Source: Methylococcaceae bacterium (GTDB taxonomy: Bacteria; Pseudomonadota; Gammaproteobacteria; Methylococcales; Methylomonadaceae). Taken from it: 8,118 nt of DNA. Position numbers and translations under genes: made by a program. A model generated the notes under the pieces. It was given only the letters and a program-made list of their open reading frames with translations, was not told the DNA's origin and did not search any database. The stretch spans positions 1-8,118 of the forward strand of contig JAUYMX010000124.1 of assembly GCA_030699345.1 (NCBI GenBank). The letters are read 5' to 3'. Shown here one piece after another: positions 1 through 6,355 of this stretch. Every line of letters begins with the position of its first letter. Position 1 is the first letter of the stretch.

Positions 1-1040
1 GCTGCGACATAATGTTGCTGATTTGGAAACTCTTTGGCCAATTGTTGAAAAGTGTTTTCTGCATCTTTGAACTTTTGCATATTCAATGCAATCAACCCCA
101 AACCATAACGCGCGACAGCACGTTGCTCAACAGTGCCTTGATCCAATCTGGCTTGGAAAAACTTTTGGACATCAGCACTATCGGGCGATGCCATTACCCG
201 CAGTTTTGCTTGAATCAGCAGAAAATCCAGGGAATCCGGGTATTGCTTATAAGGATAATTTTCTGCGCGTCCACGCGTATCGGAAATCCGCGCTGCCGTC
301 ACCGGGTGAGTTCTTAAAAACTCGGGGATATTTTGCCCGTAATACCGAGTTGCTTGCTGTAGTCGCTCAAAAAAAGTCGGCATACTGCGCGGATCAAATT
401 GCGATGCAGCCAACGTTTGCATACCGACGCGATCAGCTTCTAATTCATTATCGCGGGTAAAATCAATTTGAAACTGCACGCTTCCAGCCTGAATAGCCAT
501 AATTGCGGCTTGCCCCATCGCCGGTGATTGTGTGCCAAGTAAAATAGCTGCCAAAGTAGCCGCCATAGTTGGAATTGACAATCGCCCTTGAGCTTCGGCA
601 GCACGGTATAAATGTCGCTGAGTGACATGGGCGATTTCGTGGGCCATCACTGAAGCCAATTCGCTTTCAGCCTCAGTAGTTACGATAAGTCCGGAATTAA
701 CACCGATATAGCCACCCGGCCCCGCGAACGCATTGATGTTATTTTCCAATACGACAAAAAAATGAAACGGATAGCCTGGCGTATCACTGTGCGCAGTCAG
801 TTTTTCGCCAATTGTTTGAATGTATTGCTGGATTTCCGCATCTTGGTTAATAGTGACTTGCCTATGTAAGCTGCGAAAAAAAAACTCTCCAAATTCTTTT
901 TCTTCTTGCGGACTGATTAGCGTGCCGGAAGAATCCCCCATATCAGGTAAGTCGATTTTTTCGATTTCAACAGCCTGGGTATGTATTGATAAGGTACCCA
1001 GGCTTAACGCCAAGGCAATAACAGAAGCTTTAAGTTTCAT
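1..1040 (-). CDS. bepA: BepA/YfgC-like periplasmic M48 zinc metalloprotease, N-terminal part (cut by window edge)
   Basis: This is a periplasmic protease/chaperone that in E. coli helps assemble or degrade outer-membrane beta-barrels such as LptD (established for BepA). I translated the minus strand by hand: 346 codons are open from ATG 1040 to the left edge, so the C-terminus is missing (E. coli BepA has 487 residues). Residues 1-23 form a signal peptide ending in TQA before VEIEK. The zinc site HEIAH lies at residues 134-138, with a third ligand at E201 in NELEAD. H245 in RTHP matches the E. coli BepA switch histidine. Conserved stretches include INAFAGPGG and MAHEIAHVTQRHL. TPR-like helices begin near residue 308. 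An in-frame ATG at 1109 would add 23 residues; I prefer 1040 because it gives a standard signal peptide, although neither start has a good ribosome site. Nine T in a row (gene strand) encode Phe53-55, and the frame stays open through them. The upstream zinc-ribbon/Sel1 gene points the same way, 213 bases away. Confidence 0.93.
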   Translation of the reverse strand, partial: MKLKASVIALALSLGTLSIHTQAVEIEKIDLPDMGDSSGTLISPQEEKEFGEFFFRSLHRQVTINQDAEIQQYIQTIGEKLTAHSDTPGYPFHFFVVLENNINAFAGPGGYIGVNSGLIVTTEAESELASVMAHEIAHVTQRHLYRAAEAQGRLSIPTMAATLAAILLGTQSPAMGQAAIMAIQAGSVQFQIDFTRDNELEADRVGMQTLAASQFDPRSMPTFFERLQQATRYYGQNIPEFLRTHPVTAARISDTRGRAENYPYKQYPDSLDFLLIQAKLRVMASPDSADVQKFFQARLDQGTVEQRAVARYGLGLIALNMQKFKDAENTFQQLAKEFPNQQHYVA

Positions 1041-1253
1041 TGGATAAATTGGTAACCGACCCGGTGAAAAAACTTGGATTAAAGTGTTAATTAGTTTTAG
1101 AGGTTTCATGTTGAAACATCTAAAAACCGCATCTCCCCCCCCCTAAAAGGGTATAAAGGAGAAAGAGTCTTTTGAATTTTTACAAGGCTCCACATAAGCG
1201 CTCAGTACCTTGTTAGCTTGTCGAACAGTTCACATGTGCTTTTTAAAAACTAC
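1041..1253 (-). promoter_or_regulatory. Intergenic leader and possible promoter of bepA
   Basis: No convincing gene lies in this gap. Read on the minus strand, a weak sigma70-like pair is visible: TTCAAA at 1176-1171 and TATACC at 1155-1150, only 15 bases apart, which is short. The predicted start of transcription, about seven bases after the -10 box, falls on the first G of a run of nine G (1143-1135). Downstream are a perfect inverted repeat (1103-1117) and an in-frame upstream ATG at 1109. Near the 3' end of the Sel1 gene are the palindromes CACATGTG (1231-1238) and TTTTTAAAAA (1240-1249). ACAAGG (1182-1187) and CCTTGT (1208-1213) can pair, but no T run follows on either strand, so I do not call a terminator. 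The promoter is a motif-level guess only. Confidence 0.3.
1103..1117. repeat. Perfect inverted repeat GTTTCA-TGT-TGAAAC upstream of bepA
   Basis: Six-base arms flank a three-base centre. The core TTTCA-N3-TGAAA is repeated at 2073-2085 in the other intergenic region. The alternative bepA start ATG (1109-1107) lies inside the repeat, so it could act as an operator or as a small RNA hairpin near a start codon. Function is unknown. Confidence 0.5.
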
Positions 1254-2027
1254 TTAGTGTTTTTCAGAAGCCTTAACAGCAATAGTCTGGCTCAGCTTTC
1301 GCGCTTCTGCTTGCATTGCACTGACTTGATTTGGCTCAAGTTGCCAGACCAAGCTATCTCTTGCCGACGCGGCCTCACCCACGCCCTGCGCCGCTGCCAG
1401 GTTAAACCAAAGATAGGCACGAGCTCTATCTACTTGAACGCCAATGCCTGCTCGATAAAGCTGTCCATAACTGTACTGAGCCTGAGGATGGCCTTGCTGG
1501 GCAGCTTTTTCAAGCCATTGAAAAGATGCTTTATAGTCCTGCAACACACCACGCCCTTCTTGTAACGCTAGGCCATAGCGATATTGACCTTCAGCACTGC
1601 CGTGATTTGCAGCTTTTTCAAACCAACTTGCCGCTTCTTTAGGACTTTTGACAACACCGTCCCCGATCACATAACGCAAACCCATTTGCAGTTCAGTCGC
1701 ACCATCGTCTTTAACCGGCTCAATGTTATCTGTACTTATTTGCTTGGCTTCAGCAGACGTTTCGGAAGCAAATCTATCGGTAGTTAACAGCCACAGAATG
1801 CTTAACACAAGAGCAGGGCCAATCAAAATCGTGTAGACAACAACCTTTACCGGTGAGACTTCCCAGTACCTTAAATGACAAGCCCTGCACCGATAAGGTC
1901 TATAGGCGAGCTTATGCAATAAACCATCTCTTGAATGCAAAATCGATTTGCGCACTTCAGGAGCTGAGCACCTCGGACAAATTTGTACATCACCTGCAAG
2001 TTCATGTTTTTCGTTCTGTTTAGCCAT
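1254..2027 (-). CDS. Membrane-anchored zinc-ribbon protein with three Sel1-like repeats
   Basis: The function is not known to me. The 257-residue product has an N-terminal zinc ribbon formed by C17-x2-C20 and C47-x2-C50, then one hydrophobic helix (about residues 60-81), an acidic linker, and three Sel1-like repeats at about 109-143, 144-179 and 180-215 with the typical A-x-W/Y-x-x-K/L-A-A-x-x-G endings. A short charged C-terminal tail follows. The many Arg/Lys residues before the helix suggest the zinc ribbon is cytoplasmic and the repeats periplasmic. Sel1 repeats generally serve as protein-binding scaffolds, so a link across the inner membrane is an inference. ATG 2027 follows AAAGG at close spacing. 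The gene is divergent from aceE and co-directional with bepA. No catalytic motif is visible, and the reading frame is intact. Confidence 0.85.
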   Translation of the reverse strand: MAKQNEKHELAGDVQICPRCSAPEVRKSILHSRDGLLHKLAYRPYRCRACHLRYWEVSPVKVVVYTILIGPALVLSILWLLTTDRFASETSAEAKQISTDNIEPVKDDGATELQMGLRYVIGDGVVKSPKEAASWFEKAANHGSAEGQYRYGLALQEGRGVLQDYKASFQWLEKAAQQGHPQAQYSYGQLYRAGIGVQVDRARAYLWFNLAAAQGVGEAASARDSLVWQLEPNQVSAMQAEARKLSQTIAVKASEKH

Positions 2028-2040
2028 ACACCTTTACGCC

Positions 2041-2057
2041 TTGTGGAACAGCCACAA
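2041..2057 (-). repeat. Inverted repeat TTGTGG-N5-CCACAA in the leader of the Sel1 gene
   Basis: Perfect six-base arms flank a five-base loop, located 13 bases before the start codon of the leftward zinc-ribbon/Sel1 gene. If transcribed, it would form a small hairpin just upstream of the ribosome site. No function is assigned. Confidence 0.4.
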
Positions 2058-2072
2058 TTTTCAATAAGTCTT

Positions 2073-2085
2073 TTTCAATTTGAAA
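2073..2085. repeat. Palindrome TTTCAATTTGAAA, operator-like
   Basis: A perfect palindrome with core TTTCA-N3-TGAAA, the same core as at 1104-1116 upstream of bepA. Its centre is 24 bases from the centre of the next palindrome (2096-2110). Possible regulator binding site by shape only; the regulator is unknown. Confidence 0.4.
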
Positions 2086-2095
2086 CGAAAAGCAC

Positions 2096-2110
2096 TTTAC
2101 CGCTGGTAAA
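2096..2110. repeat. Palindrome TTTACC-GCT-GGTAAA, operator-like
   Basis: Perfect six-base arms with a three-base centre. The right half is also part of GCTGGTAA (2102-2109), which can instead pair with TTACCAGC at 2157-2164. It may be a repressor or activator site for either divergent gene; the core is ACC-N3-GGT, opposite in sense to a PdhR box. Confidence 0.45.
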
Positions 2111-2142
2111 ATGCAGATACAACCCAATTTGTTCCATACAGC

Positions 2143-2158
2143 AATTCTATAGAGAATT
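2143..2158. repeat. Inverted repeat AATTCT-ATAG-AGAATT
   Basis: Perfect six-base arms with a four-base centre. It sits inside the loop enclosed by the long-range pairing of 2102-2109 with 2157-2164; its last two bases overlap that pairing. The arms are AT-rich, so chance is a fair alternative. Confidence 0.4.
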
Positions 2159-2254
2159 ACCAGCTAAGCCAAAACGGGGGTGCCTAGCGGAATCGATTTT
2201 GTTTATACTATGCAACACCAGCACGTTCCTGATCTTTCCTCATCACCGCTGTTT

Positions 2255-2276
2255 TCGGGTGGCGTTGCCAACCCGA
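2255..2276. repeat. GC-rich hairpin with one bulged base, upstream of the aceE promoter
   Basis: TCGGGT-GGC pairs with GCC-ACCCGA around a GTT loop, with a single bulged A at 2270: nine base pairs, mostly G-C. No T run follows on either strand, so it is not a simple intrinsic terminator. It ends 16 bases before the proposed aceE -35 box. If aceE were instead transcribed from further upstream (for example from TATACT at 2204-2209, which lacks a -35 box), it would be a leader hairpin. Confidence 0.5.
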
Positions 2277-2292
2277 TGAATACTAATAAAAA

Positions 2293-2322
2293 TTCACAGC
2301 GTAATATCACAGTTTTTATACT
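2293..2322 (+). promoter_or_regulatory. Probable sigma70-type promoter of the PDH operon
   Basis: TTCACA (2293-2298, five of six bases matching TTGACA) and TATACT (2317-2322, five of six matching TATAAT) are separated by 18 bases. Transcription would begin near 2329, leaving a leader of about 30 bases before aceE. AGGA (2347-2350) lies seven bases before the aceE ATG and is a good ribosome site. The call rests on consensus match and position only. Confidence 0.5.
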
Positions 2323-2357
2323 TTTAGCCATACAAACTCGTCTCGTAGGATCAAATA

Positions 2358-5036
2358 ATGACCAATAGTTTAATTTCAGAAAGTACCGGACAACCGGACA
2401 TCGACCCTGCCGAAACCAGGGAATGGATAGAAGCACTGCAAGCCGTTTTAGAACAAGATGGTAGTGAGCGCGCGCACTTTCTTATTGAGCAGTTGGTAGC
2501 AGTGACTCGTCACTCCGGCTTCGACATACCGTTTAGCGCCAACACGGCTTATATCAATACCATTCCTGTAGCCCAGCAAGCCCAGTTTCCAGGCGACTTT
2601 ACTATCGAGCACAAAATCCGCGCCTATGTGCGCTGGAACGCGATGATGATGGTATTAAGAGCCAACAAAAACACCAACGTTGGTGGGCATATTGCCAGCT
2701 TTGCTTCTGCCGCAGTCTTATATGACGTAGGCTTTAACCATTTTTGGCATGCACCGTCTGAGTCTCATGATGGTGATCTACTGTTCGTACAAGGCCATTC
2801 TGCTCCTGGCGATTATGCACGTTCATTTTTACTCGGACGTTTAACCGATCAACAAATGGACAGCTTCCGCCAGGAAGTTGATGGCAACGGCTTATCATCT
2901 TACCCGCATCCTTGGTTGATGCCGGACTATTGGCAATTCCCAACTGTTTCAATGGGCTTAGGCCCGATCATGGCAATCTATCAAGCCCGCTTCATGCGCT
3001 ATCTGCAAGATCGCGGCTTTGCCACTACTGACGGCCGTAAAGTATGGGCATTCCTTGGCGACGGTGAAACTGATGAACCGGAATCTCTCGGCGCAATCAG
3101 CATGGCGGGCCGTGAAAAACTGGATAATCTTATTTTCGTCGTCAACTGTAACCTGCAACGCTTAGATGGCCCTGTCCGTGGTAACGGCAAAATCATCCAG
3201 GAATTGGAAAGTGCTTTCCGTGGTGCCGGTTGGAATGTCATCAAGGTTATTTGGGGCCATCGCTGGGATGCTCTTCTGGCTCGAGATAAAGACGGCTTAT
3301 TGGTTAAACGTATGATGGAATGCGTCGATGGCGACTTCCAAACCTTTAAAGCCAAAGATGGCGCTTATGTTCGCGAATACTTCTTTAATACACCGGAACT
3401 GAAAGCGATGGTCGCTGACTGGTCCGACCGCGACATTTGGGAACTCAACCGTGGCGGTCATGATGCCACCAAAGTATTTGCCGCTTTCCACTCTGCCGTA
3501 AATCATCAAGGCCAGCCTTCAGTAATTTTGGCCAAAACCATCAAAGGTTATGGCATGGGCGAATCCGGACAAGCCCAGAACATTACTCATCAACAGAAAA
3601 AAATGAGTACGGAATCCTTAAGCCGCTTTCGTGACCGTTACGAATTACCGATTAAAGATGACGAATTGTATAACCTGCCTTACCTGACTTTTCCGGAAGG
3701 TTCCAAAGAACTGACCTACATGCAACAACGCCGTGCCAACCTTGGCGGTCATTTACCGGCAAGAAGAGCCAAGTCTCAGGCACTTGATGTACCTGTATTA
3801 AACGACTTTAAACCATTACTGGAAGCCAGCGGCGAAGGCCGGGAAATTTCCACCACGATGGCATTTGTGCGCCTGCTCAATATCCTGACCAAAGACAAAA
3901 ATATCGGTAAACGTATCGTTCCGATTGTTCCTGATGAATCAAGAACTTTCGGCATGGAAGGCATGTTCAGACAACTGGGTATCTGGTCGCAAGTCGGTCA
4001 GCTATACACCCCGCAAGATGCTGATCAATTGATGTTTTACAAAGAAGACAAACATGGTCAAGTCTTACAAGAAGGTATCAATGAAGCCGGTGGTTTGTGT
4101 GACTGGATTGCCGCAGGCACATCCTATTCCACGCACAACGTGCCGATGATTCCGTTCTTCATTTATTACTCCATGTTCGGTTTCCAACGTATCGGCGACT
4201 TGATCTGGGCTGCTGCAGACCAACGTACCCGTGGTTTCTTGATGGGCGGTACAGCCGGTAGAACCACGTTAAATGGCGAAGGCTTGCAACATGAAGACGG
4301 CCACAGTCATTTATTTTCTGCGACTGTCCCTAACTGTATTTCTTACGATCCGACTTATGCGTATGAATTGGCAGTAATCATTCAAGACGGCCTACGTCGT
4401 ATGTATGTCGAACAAGAAGACGTGTTCTATTACATCACCGTAATGAACGAAAACTACGAACACCCTGCCATGCCAAAAGGTGTTGAGCAAGACATCCTCA
4501 AAGGCATGTACAGCTATCGCCAGGGCGCTAAAAAGAAAGGCCCACGCGTGCAACTCTTAGGCTCGGGCGTAATTTTCCGGGAAGTCGAATTTGCCGCAGA
4601 GTTATTGCGCAACGATTGGGGTGTTGAATCTGATCTTTGGAGTTGCACCAGCTTCACCGAACTGGCCCGTGACGGACAGACAATTGAACGCTGGAATCGA
4701 TTACATCCCACCGAAACTGCAAAAAAATCCCATGTTGCCAGTTCTTTGGATGGCGCGGCCGGTCCAGTCATTGCCGCTAGTGATTACACCCGTGCTTTTG
4801 CAGAACAAATTCGAGCCTATATCTCAGCGCCTTACACCGTTTTGGGTACCGATGGTTTTGGCCGCTCCGATACCCGGGAAAACCTGCGCCGCTTCTTTGA
4901 AGTTGACCGCTACCACGTCACAGTTGCAGCGCTAAAAAGCTTGGCTGATCTTGGCCAGTTTGATGCAGCAAAAGTGGATGTTGCCATTGCTAAATACGGT
5001 ATCAATCCAGACGTAATAGCTCCCTGGTTAATCTAA
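2358..5036 (+). CDS. aceE: Pyruvate dehydrogenase E1 component, homodimeric type
   Basis: AceE is the thiamine-diphosphate enzyme that decarboxylates pyruvate and transfers the acetyl group to the lipoyl domain of E2, in the cytoplasmic PDH complex. The 892 residues compare with 887 in E. coli, and conservation is visible throughout. The thiamine/Mg motif is GDGETDEP (D235) with NCN ending at N265 and N263 as metal-ligand candidate. Active-site histidines seen are H111 (NVGGH), H147 (QGHSAPG), H411 (NITHQQKK) and H645 (GLQHEDGHSH). The acidic residues E527 (PDESRTFGMEG) and E576 (EGINE) match the E. coli cofactor and catalytic glutamates. ATG 2358 is preceded by AGGA at seven bases and gives the expected N-terminus. 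It is the first gene of a tight operon, with aceF 14 bases downstream. Nothing is missing or broken. Confidence 0.98.
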   Translation: MTNSLISESTGQPDIDPAETREWIEALQAVLEQDGSERAHFLIEQLVAVTRHSGFDIPFSANTAYINTIPVAQQAQFPGDFTIEHKIRAYVRWNAMMMVLRANKNTNVGGHIASFASAAVLYDVGFNHFWHAPSESHDGDLLFVQGHSAPGDYARSFLLGRLTDQQMDSFRQEVDGNGLSSYPHPWLMPDYWQFPTVSMGLGPIMAIYQARFMRYLQDRGFATTDGRKVWAFLGDGETDEPESLGAISMAGREKLDNLIFVVNCNLQRLDGPVRGNGKIIQELESAFRGAGWNVIKVIWGHRWDALLARDKDGLLVKRMMECVDGDFQTFKAKDGAYVREYFFNTPELKAMVADWSDRDIWELNRGGHDATKVFAAFHSAVNHQGQPSVILAKTIKGYGMGESGQAQNITHQQKKMSTESLSRFRDRYELPIKDDELYNLPYLTFPEGSKELTYMQQRRANLGGHLPARRAKSQALDVPVLNDFKPLLEASGEGREISTTMAFVRLLNILTKDKNIGKRIVPIVPDESRTFGMEGMFRQLGIWSQVGQLYTPQDADQLMFYKEDKHGQVLQEGINEAGGLCDWIAAGTSYSTHNVPMIPFFIYYSMFGFQRIGDLIWAAADQRTRGFLMGGTAGRTTLNGEGLQHEDGHSHLFSATVPNCISYDPTYAYELAVIIQDGLRRMYVEQEDVFYYITVMNENYEHPAMPKGVEQDILKGMYSYRQGAKKKGPRVQLLGSGVIFREVEFAAELLRNDWGVESDLWSCTSFTELARDGQTIERWNRLHPTETAKKSHVASSLDGAAGPVIAASDYTRAFAEQIRAYISAPYTVLGTDGFGRSDTRENLRRFFEVDRYHVTVAALKSLADLGQFDAAKVDVAIAKYGINPDVIAPWLI

Positions 5037-5050
5037 CGGAAACACATAAC

Positions 5051-6343
5051 ATGGCTCTAATAGAAATTAAAGTTCCTGATGTCGGCACTGCCGAAGTTGA
5101 TGTCGTTGATGTACTGATTAAAGCGGGCGATATTATCGCTGCTGAACAAACGCTGGCAGTCCTGGAAACCGACAAAGCCAGTATGGACTTACCGTCCACT
5201 GCGGCGGGTACCGTGCAAGAAGTGTTCATCAAGAAAGGTGACAAAGTCGCCGAAGGTACCTTGATTGCAACGCTATTGGTCAGTGCCGAAGCGCCAGCCG
5301 CTCCTGAGATTGCACAGCCTGCTACGCCAGTAAGTGCTCCCGCTGCAGCTCCGGAACCTGTTGCAGTGGCTAAGGCTCCAGCGCCGAAACTCCCAGAACC
5401 GGCGCCTGTCGTACAAGCACAGTCTCAGGCATCAAATAACGGCAAAGCCGCTCACGCAACTCCGGCAGTGCGCTTGTTTGCTCGTGAATTAGGCGTTGAC
5501 ATCAGCGGTATCAAAACCGGTACTGGTCGTAAAGGTCGCATCCTGAAAGACGATGTTAAAAACTTCGTCAAAAAGGCGATGACCGAAGGCTTTAGTCAAG
5601 GTGGCGGCAGCATTCCTCCCATACCTGCCGTTGATTTTTCTCAATTTGGCGACACAGAAGAACGTCAACTGAGCAAAATCAAACGCCTTACCGGCCAGAA
5701 CTTAAGCCGCGTCTGGCTTAACCTGCCTTTGGTGACTTACCACGAAGAAGCGGACATCACCGACCAGGAAGCCTTCCGCGTTGCCCTGAATGCTGAAAAA
5801 GCAGCAGGCGAAGTCAAAGTCACCGGATTGATCTTCATCATCAAAGCGTTAGTTGCTGCCATGCAGCAGTTTCCACAATTTAATGCCTCATTGTCTCCCG
5901 ATGGCGAAAAACTGATTTTGAAGAAATACTTCAACATCGGTATTGCCGTGGATACTCCAAACGGCTTGGTCGTACCGGTATTACGCGATGTTAATAAAAA
6001 AGGCATCAACGAAATCGCAGCAGAACTGGCAGAAAAAAGTGAAAAAGCCAGACTCGGCAAGCTGTCTCCAGCCGACATGCAAGGTGGCTGTTTAACCATT
6101 TCCAGCTTGGGTGGCATCGGCGGCACCGCATTTACACCTATTGTCAATGCGCCGGAAGTCGCCATACTCGGCGTCACCCGTGCAAAAATGCAACCGGTTT
6201 GGAACGGCAAGGAATTTATTCCCAGATTAATGCTGCCGCTGGATTTGACTTACGATCACCGAGTAATTGATGGCGCAGAAGGTGCCCGCTTTATGGCGGT
6301 GGTCAAACAAAACTTAAGCGATATTCGCCGCCTATTACTTTAA
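5051..6343 (+). CDS. aceF: Dihydrolipoamide acetyltransferase (PDH E2) with one lipoyl domain
   Basis: AceF forms the core of the PDH complex and moves the acetyl group from E1 to CoA. Order of domains in the 430 residues: lipoyl domain about 2-77 with the lipoylated lysine K42 in ETDKAS; a flexible Ala/Pro-rich linker about 78-134; the peripheral subunit-binding domain about 137-173 (ATPAVRLFARELGVD, GRKGRI); a second linker with PPIPAVDFSQFG; and the catalytic domain to the end with H403 and D407 in DHRVIDGA. E. coli AceF has three lipoyl domains and about 630 residues, so this is a short form, with no sign of an internal deletion in the reading frame. Only a weak ribosome site (ACGGA, 5036-5040) precedes ATG 5051; translation may partly depend on coupling with aceE. 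E2 proteins of 2-oxoglutarate dehydrogenase look similar, but the neighbouring aceE and the DFSQFG linker favour PDH. Confidence 0.97.
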   Translation: MALIEIKVPDVGTAEVDVVDVLIKAGDIIAAEQTLAVLETDKASMDLPSTAAGTVQEVFIKKGDKVAEGTLIATLLVSAEAPAAPEIAQPATPVSAPAAAPEPVAVAKAPAPKLPEPAPVVQAQSQASNNGKAAHATPAVRLFARELGVDISGIKTGTGRKGRILKDDVKNFVKKAMTEGFSQGGGSIPPIPAVDFSQFGDTEERQLSKIKRLTGQNLSRVWLNLPLVTYHEEADITDQEAFRVALNAEKAAGEVKVTGLIFIIKALVAAMQQFPQFNASLSPDGEKLILKKYFNIGIAVDTPNGLVVPVLRDVNKKGINEIAAELAEKSEKARLGKLSPADMQGGCLTISSLGGIGGTAFTPIVNAPEVAILGVTRAKMQPVWNGKEFIPRLMLPLDLTYDHRVIDGAEGARFMAVVKQNLSDIRRLLL

Positions 6344-6355
6344 AGGAGTAAATCT

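Larger units (their letters stand above)
2028..2357. promoter_or_regulatory. Divergent intergenic region between the Sel1 gene and aceE, rich in palindromes
   Basis: No gene is convincing in these 330 bases. They contain five inverted repeats: 2041-2057, 2073-2085, 2096-2110, 2143-2158 and a longer hairpin at 2255-2276. There is also an 8-base long-range pairing (2102-2109 with 2157-2164). The aceE promoter candidate lies at 2293-2322. I did not find a convincing promoter for the leftward Sel1 gene. No PdhR-type box (TTGGT-N3-ACCAA) is present, so control of the PDH operon is probably by another regulator. Confidence 0.6.

Noticed and set aside
86..460. Open frame of 124 codons on the plus strand
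   Set aside because: It lies opposite the well-supported BepA-like protease on the minus strand and has no recognisable features.
876..884. Frameshift in bepA at the nine-base homopolymer
   Set aside because: The frame continues on both sides with family-typical sequence, including HEIAH, so the gene is intact in this assembly.
1182..1213. Terminator for the Sel1 gene from ACAAGG pairing with CCTTGT
   Set aside because: Six base pairs around a 20-base loop and no T run; too weak to call.
1983..2279. Plus-strand frame of 98 codons in the divergent intergenic region
   Set aside because: It begins inside the Sel1 gene, runs through several palindromes, and its translation shows no domain-like pattern or ribosome site.
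2344..2351. A second copy of the REP foot (CGTAGGAT) before aceE
   Set aside because: The match is only eight bases with no hairpin behind it and coincides with the aceE ribosome site; it is best explained by chance.
2028..2357. PdhR operator controlling the PDH operon
   Set aside because: I searched by eye for TTGGT-N3-ACCAA and found none; the palindrome at 2096-2110 has the reverse ordering ACC-N3-GGT.
2203..2436. Minus-strand frame of 77 codons spanning the aceE promoter and start
   Set aside because: It overlaps the aceE start and promoter, has no good ribosome site and no known motif.
5737..6210. Open frame of 157 codons on the minus strand within aceF
   Set aside because: It is an antisense shadow of the catalytic domain of E2; its composition is that of a reversed coding strand with no motif.
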